A program made the position numbers and the translations under genes. From Francisellaceae bacterium (GTDB lineage Bacteria; Pseudomonadota; Gammaproteobacteria; UBA6186; Azoamicaceae), in assembly GCA_018703155.1 (NCBI GenBank), contig JABJGS010000067.1:1-60680 (forward strand): a stretch of 60,680 nt of DNA, read 5' to 3'. Within the stretch, counting starts at the first letter, position 1. Each line of letters opens with the position of its first letter. Below the pieces are notes generated by a model that was not told where the DNA came from, searched no databases, and worked only from the letters and a program-made list of their open reading frames with translations. Of the stretch, positions 45,605-53,632 are shown piece after piece.

Positions 45605-45620
45605 TGGCATAAGCATTGCA
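45605..45620 (+). promoter_or_regulatory. sigma-54 promoter for the flgB-flgL operon
   Basis: TGGCAT-aagca-TTGCA at 45605-45620: exact -24/-12 spacing and a consensus TTGCA. It starts within 2 nt of the cheR stop and lies 25 nt before the flgB ATG. It matches the class II middle-gene promoters of polar-flagellum regulons. Confidence 0.88.
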
Positions 45621-45644
45621 CTTTCTCTTAGCAAAGGAGAAAGA

Positions 45645-46031
45645 ATGATTAACATTGATAAATCTTTTGGAATATTTCCAGCGGCAATGTTGGTTCATGG
45701 GAAGCGTGCAGAAGTTATAGCAAGTAACCTTGTAAACCAAGATACGCCTGGCTGGGCAGCAAAAGATATAGATTATCAAGCAGCATTACAAGCACTAGAA
45801 GATAATGGTCTCAATAATGACATGAATATGCAGTCATCAGAAGAACAGATGAATATTGCATTAGAACATGTGAAATATCGACAAGTCATGCAAGATTCCG
45901 TAGATAATAACTCTGTTGATGCACAGCTGGAAAATTCAGCCTATGTGGAAAATTCTATGCGCTATATGGCTGCAATAGAATTTTTAAACGGCAGGATCCG
46001 CGGCATTATGAACGCAATCAGGGGAGATTAG
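45645..46031 (+). CDS. flgB: FlgB, flagellar proximal rod protein
   Basis: 128 residues, ATG preceded by AAAGGAGA. First protein of the rod. Typical N-terminal helix RAEVIASNLVNQDTPGWAAKDIDYQAAL (about 20-47) with the rod/hook family NxANxxTPG-like pattern, and a C-terminal helix VENSMRYMAAIEFLNGRIRGI. First gene of an eleven-gene run and follows a sigma-54 site. Confidence 0.96.
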   Translation: MINIDKSFGIFPAAMLVHGKRAEVIASNLVNQDTPGWAAKDIDYQAALQALEDNGLNNDMNMQSSEEQMNIALEHVKYRQVMQDSVDNNSVDAQLENSAYVENSMRYMAAIEFLNGRIRGIMNAIRGD

Positions 46032-46033
46032 GG

Positions 46034-46465
46034 ATGTCATTATTTAGAGTGTTTGATATTGCTAGCACAGGAATGAGTGCTCAAAATGCTAGATTAAATA
46101 CTACTGCTAGTAATTTAGCTAATGTTGATAGTGTTGGCTCAAGCAAAGACACTACTTACCGAGCAAAAGAGGCAGTATTTGCCTCTACATTGAACAATAT
46201 TCGCCGTGACCCATTTGCATTTGATGATGGGGCAGCTGCAGGGGTTGAGATTAAAGAAATTATTAACAATGACTCTGAGTTGCAAATGCGCTATCAACCA
46301 AGTCATCCCAAAGCAAATGAAGATGGTTATATTTTCATGCCTAATGTTGATACGGTTGCAGAGATGGCAAATATGATATCAGCATCAAGAAGCTATCAAA
46401 CTAATACGGAAGTATTTCAAACAGCAAAAACTTTAATACAAAAGACTCTTGAATTAGGGAAATAA
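46034..46465 (+). CDS. flgC: FlgC, flagellar proximal rod protein
   Basis: 143 residues, 2-nt gap after flgB. FDIASTGMSAQNARLNTTASNLANVDS (about 7-33) is the rod signature. The conserved QPSHPKANEDGYIFMPNVD segment (about 88-106) and MISASRSYQTNTEVFQTAK (about 114-132) are specific for FlgC. Confidence 0.97.
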   Translation: MSLFRVFDIASTGMSAQNARLNTTASNLANVDSVGSSKDTTYRAKEAVFASTLNNIRRDPFAFDDGAAAGVEIKEIINNDSELQMRYQPSHPKANEDGYIFMPNVDTVAEMANMISASRSYQTNTEVFQTAKTLIQKTLELGK

Positions 46466-46479
46466 CATAGGTAATTAAT

Positions 46480-47247
46480 ATGGCCACTGGTATAAATACA
46501 ACATCTACGACTGGGTATGATGATTTCAAATCATTAGGTTTGACTCATACAGAAGAGACTAAAATTGATCGTGATAGTAAACAAATAGGTGATTTCATGC
46601 GGTTGTTTATTGAGCAATTAAAGCATCAAAATCCAATGGAGCCACAAGAAGGAGCAGATTTCCTTGCACAAATATCTCAAATGCAAAGTGTTGAAGAGCT
46701 AAGGAATGTCCAAAAATCTGTGACTGATATGAGTGAGTCATTTCAATCAAGTAGAATTTTAGAAGCAACTAGTATGATTGGCAAATCAATTGAGGTGCCG
46801 AATAATCAAATGATGCTGAAAACTGAGCAAAGTGGTCATGCAAAATCAATTAAAGGTGAGGTGATGATCCCTAATCTTGGTGAAGATGATACTGTTAACA
46901 ATGTATTGTTGAATGTATACGATCCAGTAACTAGTGAAATTATTCAAACTTATCAATTCGGGCCACAATCATCTAATGCTTCTGTTCCATTTCAATGGAA
47001 TGGGAATCATGTTCAAGGTGAACAAATTGGTGAGCGGTTATCAAACTCTGGGGGTGAGCCTATAATGGATGGACCATATAGAGTTCAAGCTCAAGCACAA
47101 ATAAATGGGCAGTGGCGGAATGTGAGCACTATGGTTTCAACTAGTATTGATAGTGTTTCTATAGATAAAGATACTAATGAATTAACATTGAATGCTTCTA
47201 GTATTGGACAAGTTAAATTATCAGAATTACAGAAGATACACGAATAA
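46480..47247 (+). CDS. flgD: FlgD, hook assembly scaffold
   Basis: 255 residues. It caps the growing hook and is discarded. The conserved FMRLFIEQLKHQNPMEPQEGADFLAQISQMQSVE region (about 39-72) is typical of FlgD. A Fn3/Ig-like FlgD domain follows (about 110-220), including the VPFQWNGNHVQGE and GGEPIMDGPYRVQA motifs. Confidence 0.96.
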   Translation: MATGINTTSTTGYDDFKSLGLTHTEETKIDRDSKQIGDFMRLFIEQLKHQNPMEPQEGADFLAQISQMQSVEELRNVQKSVTDMSESFQSSRILEATSMIGKSIEVPNNQMMLKTEQSGHAKSIKGEVMIPNLGEDDTVNNVLLNVYDPVTSEIIQTYQFGPQSSNASVPFQWNGNHVQGEQIGERLSNSGGEPIMDGPYRVQAQAQINGQWRNVSTMVSTSIDSVSIDKDTNELTLNASSIGQVKLSELQKIHE

Positions 47248-47277
47248 TTAATGGAAGATAATATAAGGGGAAGATAA

Positions 47278-49245
47278 ATGCCATTTAATTCTGCACTTAG
47301 TGGACTAAAAGCATCAGCTAGTCATTTACAAGTGATTGGTAATAATATAGCCAATGCAGGAACTGTGGGTTATCGGCGATCAAGGACATTATTCTCAGAT
47401 GTATATGCGGCAAGTGCTTTAGGAACAAGTTCAAATGCAATCGGTGAAGGAACAAAGTTAAATGAAGTACGACAAGAATTTACTCAAGGTTCAATTAACG
47501 CTGCAGATTCAAATTTAGATTTGGCCATTAATGGAAATGGTTTTTTTAGACTAGATGATAGTGGTAGTGTGGCTTATACCCGAGCTGGAGCATTTAGATT
47601 AGATAAAGATGGATTTATTACTAATTCAAGTTTGCAGAAATTAACTGGATTTCAGGCTGATGGAGGCGGAAATATTACTGGGGCATTAGGAACGTTGAAA
47701 ATTGAAAATGCTAATTTGTCGCCTAAGAGTACAGCAGCAATTGCAGCTAAATTAAATTTAGACGCTGCAGCATCACCGCCAACAACAGCATTTACTACAG
47801 GTTTCACTCCAGCATCGCCACCATCTGCAACATCATATAATAACTCAACCTCAACAACGGTGTATGATAGCCTAGGTAATTCACATAATTTAACAACTTA
47901 TTTTGTAAAAGCTCCAGCAGAGAGAACTTGGAAAGTACACTTAGGGATGGATGGAACAGATATTACACCATCAGCGTCTGCTGTTCCTGGTGGAGCTACT
48001 CCAGCATCATATCCAGCAGGAAGTTTAGCTCAACCTTATACTTTAGTGTTTGATTCTTCTGGAGGGTTAATTGCTAACAACACTGCAGCACCACCACAGT
48101 ATTATGGTGCACCTCCTGTGGATTCAACTGTAACAGCATTAACAAATTCAAATGCGTTACCAATTTTAGATATTGGAGATATAACTTTGAATGGAATACC
48201 AATCGTTCCGCCAACATCTTCAATGGACACAACATCCACTACAGATAAACTTTCAAGTGGTAGAGCTTTATCTGCAGCAATAAATGCGAGTAGCACCTTA
48301 CATGGAGTGACTGCAACATCGAATGCAGCAATTTTTGATATGGGGGATGTCGCAGGTACTGGAGGCGGAACCACTCTTACTGCTGGAGAATTAACTATTA
48401 ATAATGTACAAATTATAGCAGCAGCTGGAGCCCTAGATAATGCAGCAGAAGTTGTCACAGCAATTAATGTATTTCAGGCTACAACAGGCGTTGTGGCAAG
48501 CAATCCTGCTGGGAATCAAATAGTGTTAACAGCAGCAGATGGTCGAAATATTCAAATGGTTACTAATGGAGTTGGCGGTGGGCTTACAACAGCTAATTTA
48601 AATATGAATGGAGGTGCACTAGATAAGGTGCAACGAGCAACATTTGCCTTAAATGCTACTAATAATGCAGGTATTACTGTTGGAGGAACAACATCTGGTG
48701 ATGCTGGATTAGCTACAGGTCCACTTCGAGGCATTATACAAGGAAATAGTGATTTAGTGACAGTCAGTGATTGGAACCCTGCTACTGGAGCAATATCACC
48801 ACAAGCATTATCTCTTGGCTTAACCGGAACCACAAATTTTTCTGCACCATTTTCAATAACAAGTTTGAGTCAGGATGGCTATGGTGTAGGCAGATTAACC
48901 AGTGTTGATGTTGATCAGGAGGGTTTAATAACAGCTAGATATGGTAATGGACAATCACAAAATTTAGGTCAAGTAGCCATTGCAACATTCAATAGTCCAG
49001 AAGGGTTACAGCCACAAGGAGATTCAGCGTGGTCAGAAACCACAAGATCTGGAGCAGCTTTAGTCGGTGCGCCTGGGACATCAAATGCTGGATTGATAGC
49101 ATCAGGATCCTTAGAAGATTCCAATGTGTCATTAACCGATGAGTTAGTAGAACTTATTGTTGCACAAAGAAATTTTCAGGCAAATGCTCAAACTATAAGA
49201 GCCGCTGATGCCATAACACAAACTGTAATTAACATTCGTGGTTAA
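47278..49245 (+). CDS. flgE: FlgE, flagellar hook protein, enlarged by an inserted hook-IN module
   Basis: 655 residues; common hook proteins are ~400-450. N-terminal ALSGLKASASHLQVIGNNIANAGTVGYRRS (about 5-34) and C-terminal VELIVAQRNFQANAQTIRAADAI (about 625-647) form the D0 helices. LDLAINGNGFFRL and VAYTRAGAFRLDKDGFI are the D1 start. Residues about 294-481 are a Thr/Ala/Gly-rich module resembling modules in FlgK and FlgL. AT-rich codons as for neighbours. It forms the universal joint between rod and filament. Confidence 0.95.
   Translation: MPFNSALSGLKASASHLQVIGNNIANAGTVGYRRSRTLFSDVYAASALGTSSNAIGEGTKLNEVRQEFTQGSINAADSNLDLAINGNGFFRLDDSGSVAYTRAGAFRLDKDGFITNSSLQKLTGFQADGGGNITGALGTLKIENANLSPKSTAAIAAKLNLDAAASPPTTAFTTGFTPASPPSATSYNNSTSTTVYDSLGNSHNLTTYFVKAPAERTWKVHLGMDGTDITPSASAVPGGATPASYPAGSLAQPYTLVFDSSGGLIANNTAAPPQYYGAPPVDSTVTALTNSNALPILDIGDITLNGIPIVPPTSSMDTTSTTDKLSSGRALSAAINASSTLHGVTATSNAAIFDMGDVAGTGGGTTLTAGELTINNVQIIAAAGALDNAAEVVTAINVFQATTGVVASNPAGNQIVLTAADGRNIQMVTNGVGGGLTTANLNMNGGALDKVQRATFALNATNNAGITVGGTTSGDAGLATGPLRGIIQGNSDLVTVSDWNPATGAISPQALSLGLTGTTNFSAPFSITSLSQDGYGVGRLTSVDVDQEGLITARYGNGQSQNLGQVAIATFNSPEGLQPQGDSAWSETTRSGAALVGAPGTSNAGLIASGSLEDSNVSLTDELVELIVAQRNFQANAQTIRAADAITQTVINIRG
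48157..48720 (+). repeat. hook-IN type module in flgE (copy 1 of 3)
   Basis: Encodes FlgE residues about 294-481. Order: DITLNGIPI, a D...S..AL.AAIN helix, GVTAT, ELTINNVQI, TTGVVAS, LTAADGRNIQM, DKVQRATFAL and GDAGL. The same order of motifs appears in FlgK and FlgL. Confidence 0.85.
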
Positions 49246-49258
49246 TAGGTGAATAAGT

Positions 49259-49999
49259 ATGGATAGATCGCTATATGTATCGATGAGTGGAGCATCGGAA
49301 GTATTTACAGCTCAAGCAATTAAAGCTAATAATCTTGCTAATTTGTCGACGCCAGGATTTAAAGCGGCTCTAGTACAACAAACAAGTGTTGATGTTATTG
49401 GTGAGGGTTTACCAACCAGAAGTTATGCCCAATCTGAAGTCCCTGGATATGATTTAACCCCCGGTACTGCCCAGATTACTAATAATGATTTAGATATTGC
49501 TATTAAAGGTGAGGGGTGGATAGTAGTAAGTAATGAAAATGGTGCGCCAGGATTAACTAGACGTGGTGATTTATCTATAGATGCTCAAGGCCAACTAGTT
49601 AATGGAGCTGGCTTTAGAGTGGAAGGCTCTGGAGGCCCAATAATTATTCCACCAGCACAAAGCGTAGCTATTGCAGAAGATGGTCAAATATCAGTAATTC
49701 CTATCGGTGCTGATGCTACTACTAAAGTAATTGTTAATAAAATAAAATTAACAAGTGTTGATGCAGCTGACGAGTTAAAAATAAGAACAGACGGACTGTT
49801 TGATTTAGGATCAGAAAGTAATTTTGAAGATGATATTAGTATATCACTGCAAGTAGGGGCCCTTGAAACTAGTAATGTGAATGCAGTAAATGAATTGGTT
49901 GACCTGATATCTTTAACACGAAAGTATGAATTAGATGTGAAAATGATGAATGTAGCCAAAGAAAATGATGAAGGGTTGGCTCGAATATTGCAGCTATAA
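49259..49999 (+). CDS. flgF: FlgF, flagellar proximal rod protein
   Basis: 246 residues. N-terminal LYVSMSGASEVFTAQAIKANNLANLSTPGFKA, DLDIAIKGEGWIVV (about 78-91) and a C-terminal NVNAVNELVDLISLTRKYELDVKM helix. Part of the rod between FlgC and FlgG. Confidence 0.96.
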   Translation: MDRSLYVSMSGASEVFTAQAIKANNLANLSTPGFKAALVQQTSVDVIGEGLPTRSYAQSEVPGYDLTPGTAQITNNDLDIAIKGEGWIVVSNENGAPGLTRRGDLSIDAQGQLVNGAGFRVEGSGGPIIIPPAQSVAIAEDGQISVIPIGADATTKVIVNKIKLTSVDAADELKIRTDGLFDLGSESNFEDDISISLQVGALETSNVNAVNELVDLISLTRKYELDVKMMNVAKENDEGLARILQL

Positions 50000-50024
50000 A
50001 AACATACAGTGAAGGGAGATTACT

Positions 50025-50810
50025 ATGCATCCGGCGTTATGGATTAGTAAAAGTGGTTTAGATGCACAACAGACTGATATATCTGTAATTTCAAATAATT
50101 TAGCTAATGTTAATACTACAGGATATAAGAAATCAAGAGCTGTATTCAAAGAGCTAATGTATCAAAAATTACGTCAATCTGGTGCTGAAACAACATCTGG
50201 TAATGAGCTTAATAGTGGCTTAATGTTGGGTACTGGAGTTAAATTAGTTGCAACTGAAAAAGATTTTGGAAGTGGTAGTCCATTACGAACAGATAACCCA
50301 TTAGATCTTGCTATTTTAGGCCGTGGTTTTTTCCAAATACAAAAACCTGATGGAACAACTGCATATACCAAAGATGGAAAATTTAGTACAGATTCCTCTG
50401 GTAATATTGTTGATTCTGAGGGTCGTTCATTAATACCATCTATAACTATACCTACAGGATCAACAGGAATAACTATTGGCCGTGATGGTCAGGTTTCAGT
50501 TTCAACTACAGGACAGACATCCACTACAGTTGTTGGAACTGTACAGCTGGCAGATTTTATTAATCCTGCAGGCTTGGAGCCTATTGGCGACAGTTTGTTT
50601 ATAGAGACATCATCAAGTGGCTCAGCTACGGTTGGAAATGCTGATACTTCAGGTATGGGATCTCTTGAGCAAGGAACATTGGAAAGCTCTAACGTAAATG
50701 TTGTAGAAGAATTAGTTAGTCTGATTAAAAGTCAACGTGGTTATGAAATGAATGCCAAGAGTATAGAGGCTGTAGATGATATGTTGAAGTTTATTTCGCA
50801 GGTATTGTAA
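50025..50810 (+). CDS. flgG: FlgG, flagellar distal rod protein
   Basis: 261 residues, the usual length. WISKSGLDAQQTDISVISNNLANVNTTGYKKSRA near the N-terminus, PLDLAILGRGFFQIQ (about 87-101) and the C-terminal SSNVNVVEELVSLIKSQRGYEMNAKSIEAVDDML are typical. Stop TAA overlaps the flgH ATG (TAATG). Confidence 0.97.
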   Translation: MHPALWISKSGLDAQQTDISVISNNLANVNTTGYKKSRAVFKELMYQKLRQSGAETTSGNELNSGLMLGTGVKLVATEKDFGSGSPLRTDNPLDLAILGRGFFQIQKPDGTTAYTKDGKFSTDSSGNIVDSEGRSLIPSITIPTGSTGITIGRDGQVSVSTTGQTSTTVVGTVQLADFINPAGLEPIGDSLFIETSSSGSATVGNADTSGMGSLEQGTLESSNVNVVEELVSLIKSQRGYEMNAKSIEAVDDMLKFISQVL

Positions 50811-51547
50811 TGAAATTTAATGATGAAAAAACTATAGTAGTTCTCGCAATATTAGCATTAAGCTCCTGTGGTACGTTAGGGCCAATGCCATTGCCTGATG
50901 ATCCAAGGTTTCAGCCAATTATCCCGGAAATTTCAGAGGCGCCTAAACCAGTTGGGGGGAGCTTGTATATTAAAGGAACAGGGCTGTCTTTATATCAAGA
51001 CATGAAGGCACATCGTGTAGGTGATATTATAACTGTGCGTTTAATGGAAGCAACAAAAGCATCAAAAGATGCAGCGTTAAATACTAAGAAAGATTTTGAT
51101 CAAACTATTGCAAATCCAACATTATTTGGGCGTAGCCCATCACTTAAAGCTAGTGATTTACCTATTGTTGGTGGGTTGCCAATTTTGAATAATAAATCAG
51201 GATTTACTTTGGAGTCAGGTGTAGACAACTCTACAGAATTTAAAGGAAAAGGTGATAGTGCTCAGAATAATTCACTTAAAGGTGATATTACCGTAACAGT
51301 ATCTCAAGTGTTACAAAATGGTAATTTAGTTATTCGTGGTGAAAAATGGATCACTCTGAATCAGGGGGCTGAATATATGAGGCTGACTGGAATAGTAAGG
51401 CCGCAAGATATTGGACCCAATAATGAAGTTCTATCAACAAGAATTGCAAATGCTAGAATCACCTATAGTGGCACTGGTGATATGGCTGAATCAAGTAAAA
51501 TGGGTTGGATAAGTAGATTTTTCAATAGCTCTATATGGCCATTTTAG
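50810..51547 (+). CDS. flgH: FlgH, flagellar L-ring lipoprotein
   Basis: 245 residues. Lipobox ALSSC puts the lipidated Cys at about residue 20, fitting an outer-membrane anchor. [27 protein letters not shown] (about 63-89), [31 protein letters not shown] (about 177-207) and [18 protein letters not shown] at the end are characteristic. Bushing of the outer membrane with FlgI. Confidence 0.97.
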   Translation: MKFNDEKTIVVLAILALSSCGTLGPMPLPDDPRFQPIIPEISEAPKPVGGSLYIKGTGLSLYQDMKAHRVGDIITVRLMEATKASKDAALNTKKDFDQTIANPTLFGRSPSLKASDLPIVGGLPILNNKSGFTLESGVDNSTEFKGKGDSAQNNSLKGDITVTVSQVLQNGNLVIRGEKWITLNQGAEYMRLTGIVRPQDIGPNNEVLSTRIANARITYSGTGDMAESSKMGWISRFFNSSIWPF

Positions 51548-51555
51548 GAAGATGT

Positions 51556-52668
51556 ATGGTAAAGAATAATATATTTATACAAATGTTAATAGCTTCAATA
51601 ATTATACTATTACTATGTTCTAGCGCTAATGCCGAAAGAATTAAAGATATATCTTCAATATCTGGGATTAGAGGGAATCCATTAGTAGGTTATGGTCTTG
51701 TAGTTGGTTTGGATGGTTCTGGAGACAATAGCGATTATACTTCACAAAGTTTCAAAACCATGCTTGCACGTTTAGGAGTACAGTTGCCATTAAATGTTCA
51801 AGCAAAATCTAAAAATGTTGCGGCCGTTGCAATTCAAGCAGAGCTGCCAGCATTCGCACGGCCGGGTCAGCAAATAGATGTAACAGTATCATCTATAGGT
51901 AATGCCAAATCATTACGAGGAGGTACCTTATTGCTATCACCATTAAAAGGAGCTGATGGTAATGTTTATGCTATTGCTCAAGGAAATTTAGTTGTATCTG
52001 GTTTTGGTGCCGAAGGAGCTGATGGCTCTAAAATTACTGTGAACATACCTGTGGCAGGTAGAATTCCTAATGGTGCTAGTGTTGAAGTAGAGTCTCCTTC
52101 AATGTTTAATCAAGATAATAGCATGACATTACTTTTACATCGTAATGACTTCACCACAGCAAAACGTATTGCTGATGTTATTAATAAAAGTGTATCTATG
52201 GGGACAGCACATCCTGTTGATGCAGGGGCCGTAAAGGTGAGCGTGCCTACAGAATTTGGAGCAAGAGTTCAATTTTTATCATATATTGAAAATCTATCAT
52301 TGAATCCTGGCGAAGAAGCCGCGAAAATAGTTGTAAACTCAAGAAGTGGTACAATAGTTATTGGCAAGCATGTTGTGGTGGGGCCAGCAGCTGTAGCACA
52401 TGGTAACTTAACAGTGAATATTTCTGAACAAGAGAATGTATCGCAGCCAAATGCATTTTCTGAAGAAGGAAGAACCGTTGAAACTACTGAATCTACTGTT
52501 TCAGTAGATCAAGAAAGAGGCACAATGTTTATGCTGAACAAAGGCGTATCTTTAGAAGAAATTGTTCATATGATAAATCAAGTTGGGGCTGCACCAGGGG
52601 ACTTAATGGCAATATTGGAAGCTTTAAAAGAAGCTGGTGCATTAAGTGCTGATCTGGAGGTCATATAA
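51556..52668 (+). CDS. flgI: FlgI, flagellar P-ring protein
   Basis: 370 residues from ATG 51556 (MVKNNIFIQ), which has AGGAAGA upstream and opens directly into a signal peptide; an open frame to 51535 is inside flg[32 protein letters not shown] after the signal peptide and [30 protein letters not shown] are strongly conserved. [17 protein letters not shown] and [14 protein letters not shown] complete it. Exported to the periplasm and assembled with FlgA's help. Confidence 0.96.
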   Translation: MVKNNIFIQMLIASIIILLLCSSANAERIKDISSISGIRGNPLVGYGLVVGLDGSGDNSDYTSQSFKTMLARLGVQLPLNVQAKSKNVAAVAIQAELPAFARPGQQIDVTVSSIGNAKSLRGGTLLLSPLKGADGNVYAIAQGNLVVSGFGAEGADGSKITVNIPVAGRIPNGASVEVESPSMFNQDNSMTLLLHRNDFTTAKRIADVINKSVSMGTAHPVDAGAVKVSVPTEFGARVQFLSYIENLSLNPGEEAAKIVVNSRSGTIVIGKHVVVGPAAVAHGNLTVNISEQENVSQPNAFSEEGRTVETTESTVSVDQERGTMFMLNKGVSLEEIVHMINQVGAAPGDLMAILEALKEAGALSADLEVI

Positions 52669-53628
52669 ATGGTGGATGCTAATTTACAGATTGAATCAGC
52701 AAACATGCAGCGTCGATTTTATGCCGATAATAATACACTATCATCTTTAAATAAAAACTCTGATCAAATAGAAAATCTAAAATCAGTAGCTAAGGAATTT
52801 GAGGCTATATTCTTACAAATGGCTATAAAAAGCATGCGTGATGCAGGCAAAAGTATGAAGAGTGACCTAATGTCGAGTAGTGCTGAAGACACATATCAGG
52901 AAATGTATGATAGTCAGTTATCATTACATTTATCTAGCTCTTCTTCAATTGGAATAGCAGAGGCTATTGTACGTCAGTTTAGTCAAAATTTTGCAACAAA
53001 TAATAGTGATGATGCAAAGGGACAAGAGGTTTCTGTTTTACCTGCGGAGGCTGTAGAAAAATCATTAAGTCATAATTTAGTTGTAGATAATGGAAATATC
53101 AATCATATTGATTCGGTTCATGAACCAGCACAAAAAGAAATATTTGAACCACATGACTTTGTGGAAAAAGTTTGGTCTGGAATTAAAGAGGTTGCTAAAA
53201 GCATTGATATTGATCCTAAAATGATGTTGGCTCAAGCAATTCATGAAACAGGCTGGGGCCGATTTATCCCTAAAATCAGTACCGGAGAACTAGCTAATAA
53301 TTTATTTGGTATTAAAGCAGATGAAAGTTGGCATGGAAGTAGTATTGTTGCTAAAACTACTGAAGTTGAAGATGGTGTGGTAAAGCAACAAAAAGAAAAA
53401 TTCAGAACATATGGAAATGTTCGTACTAGTATGGAAGATTATGTGGATTTTGTTAGTAATAATCCTCGCTATGAAAAAGCTTTAGCATCTAACAATGGTG
53501 TCGAATATATTAAAGAATTGCATAAAGCTGGGTATGCTACAGATCCTAATTATTCAGATAAAGTATTGAATATATATAATGGGGATAGGTTAGAGAGCTT
53601 GTTAAATCATATTGATGAGCGAGGTTAA
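52669..53628 (+). CDS. flgJ: FlgJ, rod scaffold and peptidoglycan hydrolase
   Basis: 319 residues. It starts immediately after the flgI stop. The N-terminal rod-binding domain (about 35-107) has EFEAIFLQMAIKSMRDA. The C-terminal glucosaminidase-type domain (about 160-312) has QAIHETGWGRF with the catalytic Glu193 and NLFGIKADESWHGS (about 211-224). It drills the rod through peptidoglycan. Both halves are present, as in beta/gammaproteobacteria. Confidence 0.96.
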   Translation: MVDANLQIESANMQRRFYADNNTLSSLNKNSDQIENLKSVAKEFEAIFLQMAIKSMRDAGKSMKSDLMSSSAEDTYQEMYDSQLSLHLSSSSSIGIAEAIVRQFSQNFATNNSDDAKGQEVSVLPAEAVEKSLSHNLVVDNGNINHIDSVHEPAQKEIFEPHDFVEKVWSGIKEVAKSIDIDPKMMLAQAIHETGWGRFIPKISTGELANNLFGIKADESWHGSSIVAKTTEVEDGVVKQQKEKFRTYGNVRTSMEDYVDFVSNNPRYEKALASNNGVEYIKELHKAGYATDPNYSDKVLNIYNGDRLESLLNHIDERG

Positions 53629-53632
53629 TTAA

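Noticed and set aside
48102-48833. Minus-strand frames opposite the flgE module
   Set aside because: Antisense to a repetitive Ala/Thr/Gly-coding region; similar shadows recur opposite the flgK and flgL modules.
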